Source: Lepidodermella squamata
Taxonomy: Eukaryota; Gastrotricha
DNA length: 64,000 bases
NCBI GenBank assembly: GCA_047495785.1
Contig: JBLDXI010000024.1
Span: forward strand, 1,488,001-1,552,000
Direction of reading: 5' to 3'
The translations under genes and the position numbers were made by a program. A model generated the notes under the pieces. It saw nothing but the letters and a program-made list of their open reading frames with translations. It was not told the DNA's origin and did no database searches. Shown here piece after piece: positions 33,371-44,389 of the stretch (positions are counted from its first letter, which is position 1; the number at the start of each line of letters is the position of its first letter).

Positions 33371-34746
33371 CGCTCCTTTTGCCCTATAAAGTAACTTTTC
33401 CCCTTTTACACACCCATTCTCTGTTGGAAAGGCGAGTTTTTGCCTCATCGCATATTGCACTATCGCGGCGCGGAGCAGTATATCTATTATAAGAATGCGC
33501 GGGTCGATGCCTTATCTTCTGCAGAATGAATTCAATATAAAAAGGCTTTATTGCAATAGTATAGAACGCTTTGCAGAGAATTATGCAATATATCCGCCAA
33601 AAAATCACTTTTTATGCAACATAAATTCTTAGATTTTTGTAGTTTTCTCCTCGAAATTCGAAACTGGTAAAATTGGTTGGATTTGATGTTTTCTTGGAAT
33701 AATGAAACCACCAGCTACTGCCACCGTCAAGGTGTTTAAGATGGACTTTAACTTCGAGGAAGTCAAAGTCTGGATGAATAACAATTTCCCATTACACCGG
33801 ATCAAGTTCTCAGGAAATTCGGGAGGCAAGTTCCGCATACTGGAAGTGGAATGAAGCGTGGTCGTCTGAGATGCCCGGCATCGGCGAAAGACGTTGAAAA
33901 CCGCAGCTGCGATGGACCCGTAGCGTTAGTTTCTCAAAATCCAGAACAAAGCCAGGAGCGAGATCCCAACGCAACGAGCATCGAGATCTTACGCAAGATG
34001 TTGTTGCTGCTGTTGTGAGAGCAGAGCCTCGAGAGCCCCTAAGCAGTGACACAAAACATGCTGCATGTTAGCATGTTACCTGCCTGTCGAACGTACGCAT
34101 GCTTCGAGAATGAATCGTTTCAAATTTTTCGATCTGCGTCTGACTTCCTGAGTATAGGCTATCAATTATCCCCAATGTATCTCAATAAAAGTGTTTTAAG
34201 TTTTCTTGAAGAGGCACCCGTCCAAAATTTGAAATAATTATGATTCCTGACACAATGCCATCGAAACCATACAACACAATTGTGATTGACTGTGTGAGGA
34301 ATATATTCGAAATTTAGCGGTCAAAACTTCAGTTTTCTGTTCAGCTGGCAAGGGAGTACACTACCGAAGGCCTATTTGCCGTGAAACACCCATGGAAAAC
34401 GACTTTCATAAGAAATTTATGATATTTTAGTTGACTTTCTGCAGAATACCGGGCACCAACCGCAAGAGAGCCCGGTTTTTATGCAGAAAGTCTGAATTAT
34501 TATGCAAGATAACCGCTGCCGCATTGCTCATCATGCATAAAAAATGGAGCGCACGTGCGTTTTTATGCAAGATAACTTACTGATTGCTCGCAACTTATGC
34601 GAAATAATAGGCAACAAGGGTAACGCTTCTGCCATACTACTGCTGCCCGAGAAAAAAATTACGCCGCTCGCAAACATATGAATTACTACGGAGCTGCGCT
34701 CATACATGGGTTTTTGAAAACGTTCCCTTATGGGGCAAAAGGAGCG
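33371..34746. mobile_element. 1376-bp non-autonomous DNA transposon
   Basis: Termini CGCTCCTTTTGCCC-T-ATAA and, inverted, CGCTCCTTTTGCCC-C-ATAA, flanked by ACTT on both sides. The paralogous R3 flank (about 40700) lacks this whole block, which confirms an insertion. Inside is a strong hairpin (34433-34488; GACTTTCTGCA and TGCAGAAAGTC arms around CCGGGC/GCCCGG) and several ATTATGCAAGATAAC-like repeats. No coding sequence found, so it would need transposase in trans. Confidence 0.6.
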
Positions 34747-34750
34747 ACTT

Positions 34751-35235
34751 GCGGTGTCTGAGTCACATTGTGTTGCTCGTTTGACAAAAAGCTCAAGTTA
34801 ATACCCAAGAAATCGGCAAACTTTATTTAAAACAATCTGTGGCTTTCGCTGATTTCGAGATATATTAACAGCATCCAGGGTATTGTGGATAACAAATAAC
34901 AATTACTGTTGAAGTCTGACCGTTTGCGAGAGACAAGGGAGAATTAATAAGAGTAATGTTTCCGACCAAGAGGGTTCAGATCTAAGCGGCGGATTACCGG
35001 CGGCTGCACCTTCAAGGAGAGCTTTTATGAGCGTGCGGCACGCTTCGTCAATAAAACTCCAATCAGTCGTGCATTGAACGTGAGACTACACAAAGAAAAC
35101 ATCGTATAGCGGTTAAAGCTAGGGTTTGCCTGTGGATTGATTATTGATAAAAGTTCTCTCCAGTGCAAACGGACCATTGAATACAATGGAAAAATATTTC
35201 GTGAAAATGATAACCAAGCGCCACTAATCAACTAA
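34751..35235. other. 3' flank of R2, shared with R3 and R5
   Basis: This block is nearly identical to 40720-41185 (3' of R3) and recognisably similar to 50450-50720 (3' of R5). Shared features include TTTATTTAAAACAATCT and GACCGTTTGCGAGAG-like sequence. It has no ORF and is part of the duplicated unit; it may contain the 3' UTR and poly(A) region. Confidence 0.55.
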
Positions 35236-37668
35236 TCAAACAACCACTCGGGTTTTAAAGAGCAAGTCTTTAAGCGTGAAATAGCTTAGGGCTAGACTGG
35301 TGGTGAGTGATATCAAGAGCGAAACTAGGGCCGTAGCTGAATGCTGACCAGATTGATTTTGCAGAGTGAGAATGATCAGAGTCGCACAGAGTAACAATGA
35401 CAAAGCATTCAATGGACCAATAACAATGCCTCCGATCTCCTGGCAGCAGCTGTTAACCATAATTTTCACGCCCTGTTTCACACGATAGCCTTGATAAGAG
35501 CAGAATGCCAACATCGCCACGTGCAAAGCAAGCAAGCTTGCCATCCACGCAATTGCGTTCGCCGAAGAACAAACGACTTCTGATATTTCGAAATAAGTGT
35601 CCGTAATCGGGTCATAATTCTTCATTCGTGATGCGGTAATCGTTTTACAGGCGAACGAATCAGAGAGAAGCCAAATGACCAGGAGCGACGTGCAGCCAAC
35701 AATGAAGAGAAATGTAGCCAGGGATGTTCGCTTTTGAATCCCTGCTTCAAACTCGACAGCTGGATCTTTTGCTGGGCCGTGATTACTTGTGGAAACCAAC
35801 ATTGTTGTGCGGCTTGGTTGTGCGTCCACCTTCGACTTTTCCGTCGTTTTGTTTGGGCTAACCTGTCCAACAGAGGTATCAGGGCCCACAACTGTCAACA
35901 TGTTCACAATTTTGCCGTCCTTCATAACTTTCATACGTTTTGGCGGAGGCGGCAGTTTCTTTGCCAGAAAATAAGCTCGGAATGATACTACTCCAGTAAC
36001 AACCGACATCGAAAACACTAACAAGACAAGTCGAGTAATTGATATGGCAAAACTGTCAACGCTGGTCTTCATCGAAAAAGCAACTGCAGCCCCATTCAAA
36101 GCAATGCATCCAATATACCCGGCAATCTTGATGAAAGGAGATGTGCCAACTTCTGGTTTCCCGCTGTTCTTGATGGTCAAGAAAATAACTCCGAGCTGAA
36201 ACAAGGTCAAGATGGCAGCAATAGTTGCAACAGCTGTTGCAACCTCAGGAGTAACCTCTCGTACCAGCGAAATCGAAAACGCAACGTCTCTTGGTGGGTT
36301 TCCGCCATTTTCCCAAGCAGCCCAATCCATCCGCTCGAGAGGGGAGACTTTATAGCGGCCATAGAACATGTAGTTTCGGCTGGTGTCAACCTCAACAGAA
36401 GCGAACTTATTTCGGTATCCTTTAGGATCATAGTAGGAATAGAGTATCAAATCATTCTCCGCGTATCCTCGCTTGCTGAAACGCAGCTGGCCTCTCAGGC
36501 CTGAGATGTTGACAGTCAATACAGATTGATTTACGACTTTCATGACTAATTCGGGATTCGTGTTCATATCTCGCAGCGACATGTTGAATTCCCGTTTCAG
36601 TCGATTATCGGCATCATGCATGGCGTATATCCCCATCAACGTGGCATCATGACAAACGTATTTCAATGATCCTGCAGTTGCGGAGCGAGGAACCTTTAAG
36701 ATTTCGGTCATTTTCTCTTCAAAATAGGTTGTATTGTAGCCTAGCTCGCTGACCCTGCTATCCATCATGACCTGAGTGACCGGACCGACAAACAATGAGT
36801 ACTTCAGCTGCGTTCTGATTATTTCCTTATTGCACCAAGGATCCAAGAAAGCATTTGGTAAAATGTTGTCTGGCTCAGCAGCAAGAGAGTTTACCATGAA
36901 GAACATGTACCGAGGCCCTGTTAAGCCAGCAAGGTAAGCCTTGCACTGGAATCGCCAGAGAAGCGGCTCATTCGTAATGTATACCACGATGATTCGAATG
37001 TCGTGAAAACGAATTTCGTCGATAGCGTCGTCTGTTATGTCCAATACAAGGTTAAATGTTGGAACCTGGACACCACTTTCTAGCGCGTACCTGTTGACGT
37101 ATGTTGCCGCAATATAGTCATTTGGAGCGCTTGCGAGTGTTATAATTCCAATTTTCGACCACTTTCCAATGTCTTTGAAGAAATGAACCAAGGATATCGC
37201 GTTCAGCTCTCCATTTGACTGAGCATTGTAGAGATTCGGATAGGTCACGTGATCAGCGAGAAATGGAGCAGAGCATGCGATGGCAAGTCCTACCATGTTG
37301 AAGTATTTCAACGGCTTTCCGTAGGGTTTGCAACCAATAGAGAAAAATGGTCCGAGGAATATCGGCGAGCGAATTAGACCGTCATCTGGTCTGTTTTCCC
37401 ACATTCGGCCGTATCTCACGAGTTCACGGACAGGGGCGTATCCTTGCGTGAATCCCTCTTCATCTCGATAGTCGGGCACAATGTTGTAGTCAGGCAGAAC
37501 GTCGGTTCGGCTGTTAACGTGATCTATCGCTATTTTTACAGCTGGGGGGCACGGTGCATGCACAATCGGGAACACCTGAAGCATTGAAATGTTGTATTTC
37601 TTTTTCTGGCAGCTGACATGCGTGGGAAATGCAAGCAGAATCAAAACAATGTATTCAGTTCTCGACAT
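35236..37668 (-). CDS. GABA-B-like class C GPCR, array copy R2
   Basis: Intronless, 810 aa from the Met at 37668, which starts the signal peptide MSRTEYIVLILLAFPTHVSC shared by the family; an upstream in-frame Met (37761) would add 31 residues lying before the usual signal. Venus flytrap domain to about residue 430, seven helices from about 476 to 800. It has the long TM3-TM4 loop and the PPPPKR motif. Differences from R1 concentrate in the ligand domain (for example LTGPRYMFFMVNSL and CNKEIIRTQLKYSLFVGPV). The last 60 residues and the 3' flank are identical or nearly identical to R3, a sign of recent duplication or conversion. The 3' flank holds the nested transposons; the coding sequence is intact. 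Confidence 0.9.
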   Translation of the reverse strand: MSRTEYIVLILLAFPTHVSCQKKKYNISMLQVFPIVHAPCPPAVKIAIDHVNSRTDVLPDYNIVPDYRDEEGFTQGYAPVRELVRYGRMWENRPDDGLIRSPIFLGPFFSIGCKPYGKPLKYFNMVGLAIACSAPFLADHVTYPNLYNAQSNGELNAISLVHFFKDIGKWSKIGIITLASAPNDYIAATYVNRYALESGVQVPTFNLVLDITDDAIDEIRFHDIRIIVVYITNEPLLWRFQCKAYLAGLTGPRYMFFMVNSLAAEPDNILPNAFLDPWCNKEIIRTQLKYSLFVGPVTQVMMDSRVSELGYNTTYFEEKMTEILKVPRSATAGSLKYVCHDATLMGIYAMHDADNRLKREFNMSLRDMNTNPELVMKVVNQSVLTVNISGLRGQLRFSKRGYAENDLILYSYYDPKGYRNKFASVEVDTSRNYMFYGRYKVSPLERMDWAAWENGGNPPRDVAFSISLVREVTPEVATAVATIAAILTLFQLGVIFLTIKNSGKPEVGTSPFIKIAGYIGCIALNGAAVAFSMKTSVDSFAISITRLVLLVFSMSVVTGVVSFRAYFLAKKLPPPPKRMKVMKDGKIVNMLTVVGPDTSVGQVSPNKTTEKSKVDAQPSRTTMLVSTSNHGPAKDPAVEFEAGIQKRTSLATFLFIVGCTSLLVIWLLSDSFACKTITASRMKNYDPITDTYFEISEVVCSSANAIAWMASLLALHVAMLAFCSYQGYRVKQGVKIMVNSCCQEIGGIVIGPLNALSLLLCATLIILTLQNQSGQHSATALVSLLISLTTSLALSYFTLKDLLFKTRVVV

Positions 37669-37784
37669 GCCTTCGAAAATATATGTTATAGGCAGGGTAA
37701 ACAGGTAAATTACAATCTTTTCGATTTTAAGCTTTAATGAGTTTACCAAAATGCATCCCACGCGGCTTAGTCCTTATTTCTAAA

Positions 37785-37905
37785 TATATTGACCAGCAAT
37801 TAAGAATCCAGGGGAAGGGGTTCAATTTCCTCAGAGGAAATCCGCGTTGTAATTAGTTAATTCGAGCAATAATTACGGAAGCTTTGATAATTATCAAGAT
37901 GTCCT
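37785..37905 (-). promoter_or_regulatory. conserved upstream element of R2
   Basis: About 140 bp before the start. Order on the plus strand: ATATTGACCA, GGGGAAGGGGTTCAATTTCC, GAGGAAATCCGCG, then AATTCGAGCAATAATTACGG and GCTTTGATAATTATCA as in R1. The tight match to R1 over non-coding DNA, next to divergent surroundings, suggests recent duplication or constraint. Confidence 0.5.
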
Positions 37906-39226
37906 AAAGTCAGGTAACTGAAAACATCGATCGATGACGTCATTTTTCCTGCCCACCAGCCAGCTGAGTTAACTCGGCAACCTCAAATTAGCAGGCAAAG
38001 TCAGGAGTTTGCTTTATATTATCGTCAAGTTCAATCTGATGTTCAGGATCTCATAGGTTTATAAGCTTTCCAAACAAAAATTCATGTCTTTGCAGGCAAA
38101 TTTGAAAACGCCATGGTTATCTCAGTTTTACAGATGTGATTCTTACTCAGTTTGGAATGCAGAGTATTAAGGAAAAAAATGACGAATATTACGGAACCGG
38201 AAAGCCGTTTAAGTCCTAATAAAATAATGCGTACTTAGGTTTTAATATAACGACCGAAGCTATTATTGGCTTACCTCCTCTTGCACAAACTCATTTGCAC
38301 AAAATGACTCGTACACAATTTTTTGCACAAACAAGTATTTTTTATTGTAATCGATTCATGTCGATTTCCCTAGCATTCCTAATACCAGACATCTTCTATA
38401 TAAGGACTGATTATAAACTTCAAGTTAAAATAGAAACAACACCAAGCTGGTTTTCATCGCAATAGTTGTTTTCGTTCATTTCTTTAATATATCATCATTT
38501 CAACCAGAACTAATCTAATATTCATCAATATTAACCACAAATCTTCTCTTCATGCTATCAGTTGAAGATCCCATTCATGCTTGTTAACGCGCTTCGAACC
38601 TTGTAGAGAAAGTCGAGGGTGCTGAGCCTATTCCCAGCCCAACGCCGCGTAAAGCTTTGCACCGTGTTTGTCAATTCGCACGTGTTTCAGGACGACCGAC
38701 GACCCGATTTGGGAAAGGACCAGCATCCTGTTGATTCACCTTAGCCTAAGCGACTCGGTCTTGGCGTATTATGAGAAGAATGAAAGTCCAGATATTTTCG
38801 AAATGAATCTTGCTTTCCTGTTAACACGCAAATGCCACGCCTCGACGTTATTATTCGTCCTACGATGCTCTCTGTAACAATTCCATTCTTCGGCCAGTGC
38901 AGCGAGCCGGGTGATTCCCGGTCACCCAACCACGACCACCCAACCGCGAAGTTTCCCAATAATTAATCCAAAGCGCGAACTCTCTCAACCAGTTTCCGCA
39001 ACCTCAGGATTTTATTGAAATCATAATTATTTTCTCAAATTCCCAATCCCGTGCTCGCGTGTCAAGTTTAAACCGTTGAACAGTAACACCTGTTTATCGC
39101 GCGCTTCTATTAAGAACTTGAAGGAATACGTCATCTTTAAACTGAAAAATTGAACAACCAAAATTCGCAGCGCTGAAAGTATAGCCAGGGACGCAAGGGA
39201 CGTGGAGGGAGATAAATTCGTCTCTG
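37906..39226. other. intergenic upstream of R2, no gene seen
   Basis: Contains four TTGCACAAA-like words near 38280-38340 (weak cluster) but no supported gene. ORFs here lack family features; the right part may belong to the LINE relic next to it. Confidence 0.4.
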
Positions 39227-39540
39227 TCATACTTCGGTGTGCATCCGTCCAATATCTTCGTTTCGCACAGCATTATTGCCATTGGCCGAATTTACTTCTG
39301 CGAATTCTGCTAAATCATATAATTTTTCAGCTTTCAGTAGACCATTCAGATTAGCATTGAAACAAGTGTGATTATCAGGAGAGAAGCGAGTTATAACCAA
39401 GTCACAGTGATCAAATGTAGGTGGAAAAATTGCAGCAGTAGTATCCGGGCCCGGATTAGGCGAGATTCCAGATATCAGTGTTGGCGGGGCCATTTCCGTA
39501 GGATCCGGATTAGGCGAGATTATTCCAGAGATCAACAGAA
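39227..39540 (-). pseudogene. LINE fragment (start of the endonuclease ORF)
   Basis: The minus-strand frame reads ISGISPNPGPDT followed about 40 residues later by FNANLNGLLKAEKLYDLAEF. In CR1/Jockey-like LINEs a NPGP motif near the ORF start is followed by an N-x-N-G-L-x-x-K segment opening the endonuclease domain. The frame ends soon after and no reverse transcriptase follows, so this is a broken copy. Confidence 0.4.
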
Positions 39541-40216
39541 ATACTTTGGCGTGTTAGTTTGGCGTGTTAGCCGAAAAACAAAAGAAAATCGCATACCACT
39601 CATGAGTTTTTGTATCCTGGGTTCGGTCTCATCATGTATCGCATGTACAGCGTTGTCAGGTACGACGTTACCACGGAAGCCGTCCCTCAGAAACGGAAAA
39701 TCTCGAGTATCTCGTTTCAGCTATCGTACATAATCGATGTAAACATCAACTCTTACGTGCATCAGCGCCGGCTTGTTAAACAAACACGCGACTTGCGTAA
39801 CCTTGCGTAACCAAGCACGCGAGCTTCGAACTTTGTCCAGTTGACCCGTTGTCCTTGAAACCAGGACAATATTTTCGAAAACCAGGACGTCGGCGAAAAC
39901 ATTGCTTGACCGCTTGAGAACTGACGCTGGTAGAAGTAGGTACCAGAGCTGAAGTTGTACAGCGAGAAGGATGCTTGCCAGAACATTGAGTGGCGATTAC
40001 CCACGGAATGACTTTGATTGATGTCGATCGGTGAGCGATAAATTCAAAATTTAATCACGTAAAACATGTCCCCTATCTCAGAAAATGTGATATTGAATCG
40101 CAAATATTTTGAATAGTGCAGATAATTTATTATTGAATAATGGAGAATCGTTTGAGATCAAATATATCCTGATACAATTTTAGGGTCCCGGAGTTAGGTA
40201 CTCAATACTGACGCGC

Positions 40217-40437
40217 TCATGTTTTAACAATCATTCCCTTGAGCGTGAAATAGCTGAGAGCTAGGCTAGTAGTGAGTGATAGCAAGAGTGAAGCGAAGGC
40301 CGTGGCACAATGCTGACTAGATTGGCTTCGAAGCGTAAAAATGACCAATACCGAGCAAAGTAACAATGACAAAGCATTCAATGGCCCAATGACAATTCCT
40401 CCGAGCTCCTTGCAGCAATTGTTAACCAGAAGTTTCA
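40217..40437 (-). pseudogene. truncated GABA-B-like receptor copy (C-terminal end only)
   Basis: About 74 codons on the minus strand encode the end of a receptor (MKLLVNNCCKELGGIVIGPL through TLKGMIVKT). The last part matches the R4 C-terminus, while the beginning matches R1. Homology stops at 40437, and from about 40449 the sequence continues as the duplicated flank seen at 27652. The junction marks a duplication breakpoint; everything upstream of TM6 is missing. Confidence 0.75.
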
Positions 40438-40448
40438 TGACCCGACAT

Positions 40449-41185
40449 GGTGTGTACAACGGAGTGAGTTTTCTCTTTAGCCCGCTCTTGTCGTTTGCTA
40501 TGTTTCTTATCCTGTAAAGGTAAAAGTGCTCTAAGAAAGATATAGAACATACAGGTATAGAAGAAATAAGGAAAAATTAACACTACATTTGCAACTCACT
40601 AAAAACTAAAAAAGTCTACAAAAACTGGACTAAATTTTCTGAACTTATTCAGGAGAGCCGAGATTCATTTTACATTCGAAATTCCAGTGCTTTTCTTCGC
40701 GGTGTCACATTAAAGTCACATTGCGTTGCTCGTTTGACAAAAAGCTCAAGTGAATACCCAAGAAATCGGCAACTTTATTTAAAACAATCTGTGGATTTCG
40801 AGAAATATTAACGGCATCCAGGGTAATGTGGATAACAAATAACAATTACTGTTGAAGTCTGGCCGTTTGCGAGAGACAAGGGAGAATTAATAAGAGCAAT
40901 GTTTCCGACCAAGAGGGTCCAGATCTAAGCGGCGGATTAACGGCGGCTGCACCTTCAAGGAGAGCTTTTATGAGCGTGCGGCACACTTCGTCAAAAAAAC
41001 TCCAATCAACTGTGCATTGAACGTGAGACTACACAAAGAAAACATCGTATAGCGGTTATAGCTAGGGTTTGCCTGTGGATTGATTATTGAACAAAAATTG
41101 GTGTTCTTTCCAGTGCAAACGGACCATTGAATACAATGGAATACTATTTCGTGAAAATAATAACCAAGCGCCACTAATCAACTAA
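40449..41185. other. 3' flank of R3: empty-site version of the R2 flank
   Basis: Matches 27652-27705, then 33187-33370, then 34740-35235 in order. It lacks both the outer insertion and the 1376-bp element. It therefore shows the state before those insertions and fixes their boundaries. Confidence 0.75.
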
Positions 41186-43618
41186 TCAAACAACCACTCG
41201 GGTTTTAAAGAGCAAGTCTTTAAGCGTGAAATAGCTTAGGGCTAGACTGGTGGTGAGTGATATCAAGAGCGAAACTAGGGCCGTAGCTGAATGCTGACCA
41301 GATTGATTTTGCAGAGTGAGAATGATCAGAGTCGCACAGAGTAACAATGACAAAGCATTCAATGGACCAATAACAATGCCTCCGATCTCCTGGCAGCAAC
41401 GGTTAACCATAAGTTTCACGCCCTGTTTCACGCGGTAGCCGTGATAAGAACAAAATGCCAACAACAACACGTGTAAAGCAGCGATGCTTGCCATCCAAGC
41501 CATTGCGTGCGTTGAAGAACAAACGACTTCTGATATCTCAAAATAAGTGTCCGTAATCGGGTCATAATTGTTAACTCTTGGTGCGACAAACGGTTTACAG
41601 ACGAAAGAATCAGAGAGGAGCCAAATGATCAGGAGGAACATGCTACAAAAGATGAAAGCTAAAGTGGCTAATAATGTTCGCCTTTGGATCCTGGCTTCAA
41701 ACTCGATCGCTGGATTTTTCGCAGCACCGTGTTTACTCGCGTGAAACGACATTATTGTGCGGTTTGTCTTTGCGTCCGATCTCGATCTATTCCTCGTTGT
41801 GTTTGGGCTAGCTGGTTCACCGGAATTATCAGAACCCTCAACAGCCAACACGTGTACAACACTGCCGTTCTGTATAACTTTCACCCGTTTCGGTGGGGGA
41901 GGCAATTTCCTCGCCAGAAAAAAAGCTCTGAATGAAACCGCGCCTACGACCATTGACATCGAAAACACTAACAAGACAAGTCGAGTAATCAAAATAGCGA
42001 AACTATCAACGCTAGTTTTCATCGAAAACGCCACTGCAGCCCCATTCAACACAATGCATCCAGTGTAACAGACTATTTTGATTAGGGGAGATGTGCCATG
42101 TTCTGGTTTGCGACTTATCTTGATGGTCACAAAAATTACTCCGAGCTGAAACAAGGTCAAGATGGCAGCAATAGTTGCAACAGCTGTTGCAACCTCAGGA
42201 GTGACCTCTCGCGTCAGCGAAACTGAAAACGCAACATCCCTCGGTGGGTTTCCGCCATTTTCCCAAGCAGCCCAATCCATCCGCTCGAGAGGGGAGACTT
42301 TGTAGCGACCGTAGAACATGTAGTTTCGGCTGGTGTCAACCTCAACAGAAGCGAACTTATTTCGGTATCCTTTAGGATCATAGTAGGAATAGAGTATCAA
42401 ATCATTTTCGGCGTATCCTCGCTTGCTGAAACGAAGCTGACCTCTCAGGCCTGAGATGTTGACAGTCAAAACAGATTGATTCACGACTTTCATGACTAAT
42501 TCAGGATTCGTGTTCATGTCTCGCAGCGACATGTTGAATTCTCGTTTCAGGCGATTATCGGCATCATGCATGGCGTATATACCCATCAAAGTGGCATCAT
42601 GGCAAACGTATTTCAACGACCCTGGAATTGCAGATCGAGGTATCTTAAGGATTTCGAACATTTTCTCTTCGAAATATGTGGTGTTGTAGCCTAGCTCGCT
42701 CACTCTGCTATCATCGATGACCTGAGTTATCCCACCGACAAATATTGAGTACTTGAACTGCATTCTGATTATTTCCCTTGTGCACCATGGGTCCAAGAAA
42801 GCAGTTGGTGAAATGTTGTTAGGTTCCGCAGCAAGTGAGTTCGACATAAAGAAAATGTATCTTGAACCAGTTATTCCAGCATGGAAAGCCTTGCACAGAA
42901 ATCGCCAGAGAAGCGGCTCATTCGTAATGTATGCCACGATGATTCTAGTGTCGTGAAATCGGAGTACGTCGATAGCGTCGTCTGTAATGTCCAAGACGAT
43001 GTTGAAAGTTGGAACACGAACACCACTATCTAAAGCGTATCGATTTACGTAAGAAGCTGCCATGTAGTCGTTTGGAACGCTTGCCAGCGTTATAATCCCT
43101 ACAGTTGACCACTTTCCGATGTCTTTGAAGAAATGAACCAAGGATATAGCGTTGAGCTCTCCATTTGACTGAACATTGTAGAGATTCGGATAGGTCACGT
43201 GATCAGCGAGAAATGGAGCAGTACACGCGATAGATATTCCAACCATGTTGAAATATTTCAGCGGCTTCCCGTATGGTTTGCAACCAATAGAGAAAAATGG
43301 TCCGAGGAATATCGGCGAGCGAATTAGACCGTCATCTGGTCTGTTTTCCCACATTCGGCCGTATCTCACGAGTTCACGGACAGGGGCGTATCCTTGTGTA
43401 AAGCCTTCTTCATCGCGATAGTCGGGCACAATGTTGTAGTCGGGCAGAACGTCAGTTCGGTTGTTAGCGTGATCTATTGCTATTTTCACGGCTGGCGGGC
43501 AAGCTGTATGAACAATCGGGAACACCTGAAGCATGGATATGTTGAATTTCTTCCTCTGACAGCTTACATGTGTAGAAAATGCAAGCAGAATTAAGAAAAT
43601 GGCCCCTATTACCGACAT
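41186..43618 (-). CDS. GABA-B-like class C GPCR, array copy R3
   Basis: Intronless, 810 aa, signal peptide MSVIGAIFLILLAFSTHVSC. Approximate layout: ligand domain 25-430; TM1 476-499; TM2 512-533; TM3 541-569; long intracellular loop 570-648 with PPPPKRVKV; TM4 649-671; TM5 698-722; TM6 746-768; TM7 777-800. TM2 is unusual (IVCYTGCIVLN) and the loop carries its own sequence (HVLAVEGSDNSGEPASPNTT). The TM4-TM5 part (APRVNNYDPITD, LHVLLLAFCSYHGYR) follows R4 and R6, but the last 60 residues follow R2, so the gene is a mosaic. It lies head-to-head with R4, whose promoter block is the inverted copy of its own. All Cys of the ligand domain are kept; probably functional. Confidence 0.9.
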   Translation of the reverse strand: MSVIGAIFLILLAFSTHVSCQRKKFNISMLQVFPIVHTACPPAVKIAIDHANNRTDVLPDYNIVPDYRDEEGFTQGYAPVRELVRYGRMWENRPDDGLIRSPIFLGPFFSIGCKPYGKPLKYFNMVGISIACTAPFLADHVTYPNLYNVQSNGELNAISLVHFFKDIGKWSTVGIITLASVPNDYMAASYVNRYALDSGVRVPTFNIVLDITDDAIDVLRFHDTRIIVAYITNEPLLWRFLCKAFHAGITGSRYIFFMSNSLAAEPNNISPTAFLDPWCTREIIRMQFKYSIFVGGITQVIDDSRVSELGYNTTYFEEKMFEILKIPRSAIPGSLKYVCHDATLMGIYAMHDADNRLKREFNMSLRDMNTNPELVMKVVNQSVLTVNISGLRGQLRFSKRGYAENDLILYSYYDPKGYRNKFASVEVDTSRNYMFYGRYKVSPLERMDWAAWENGGNPPRDVAFSVSLTREVTPEVATAVATIAAILTLFQLGVIFVTIKISRKPEHGTSPLIKIVCYTGCIVLNGAAVAFSMKTSVDSFAILITRLVLLVFSMSMVVGAVSFRAFFLARKLPPPPKRVKVIQNGSVVHVLAVEGSDNSGEPASPNTTRNRSRSDAKTNRTIMSFHASKHGAAKNPAIEFEARIQRRTLLATLAFIFCSMFLLIIWLLSDSFVCKPFVAPRVNNYDPITDTYFEISEVVCSSTHAMAWMASIAALHVLLLAFCSYHGYRVKQGVKLMVNRCCQEIGGIVIGPLNALSLLLCATLIILTLQNQSGQHSATALVSLLISLTTSLALSYFTLKDLLFKTRVVV

Positions 43619-43767
43619 ATTTCGAAAATTTACTTTGAAGGCAGGCTTTCAAGAATGCGAAAATGATGTTAAATGATGATTTCACTACAACAGACAGAAT
43701 GCCGTCTAGTTTTTCCGGAAAATCACGTAGTTCCTGTTTTTTCAAAAGCCATTCAGCCACATACCTA

Positions 43768-43812
43768 CTGCAGCAAAAAAGGTTCAGCATCCTCTGTTTA
43801 GTCTGCTATAGC
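43768..43812 (-). promoter_or_regulatory. upstream block of R3, inverted partner of the R4 block
   Basis: The minus strand reads GCAGACTAAACAGAGGATG, then TTTGCTGCAGTA, about 150-190 bp before the R3 start. The same order occurs at 44680-44725 in front of R4 on the plus strand. Nearer the start, AAAAAAC and ACGTGAT-x-TT-x-CGGAAA are also shared. Confidence 0.5.
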
Positions 43813-44389
43813 GCAAACTTAAAACTGAACCCATTTTGTTGCGAGCACCTCGGTTTCGATTTCCGCGACTCACACGTTTTAAAGGCTCAGGTTACCTACT
43901 GTTTATTCCAACATTTGGGCGCCTGATGAACACATTTCGCCATTTGTGCCTATCTCGAGCTGCTGTTTTCGAATGGGACAAAGTCGCGCATATTATGTTC
44001 CTGTCGCGGAAGAACGGAAGAAGCGCACTTATGTAAAAGTCCGAAAGTACGCGAAGTATGCTGCACCGAGCTCAACTCGAAACCAACCGTATTAAAGTGC
44101 AGCTTTTTTTGACCGCACTGCCCATTCGGCGGGATGACCGAATGATTTAGTTCTTCTAAGTTACCGCACTTGTGTTACAGCAGGAATACCGTAAAAAATA
44201 CTGCGAATCTCGAAGGCTCCCTGGCCCAGGATAGAACTACTTGTGGGGAAATCGAAATATCGGATTAGATTCTAATCATTAGAACACGTTTTTGAGGTGG
44301 GTGATCTGGATATGTAGCTGGCTACCAGTCCTCCTCCGACACTCGGTGCCCTTGGCGCGAATTTAATTATTGTCATGCCAACGAACTGG

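Noticed and set aside
38280-38340. TTGCACAAA cluster as a tandem repeat or operator
   Set aside because: Irregular spacing and imperfect copies; not above chance in this AT-rich stretch.
39400-39520. Functional 2A-like ribosome-skipping motif (NPGP)
   Set aside because: The D-x-E part of the 2A motif is missing and the frame belongs to a broken LINE.
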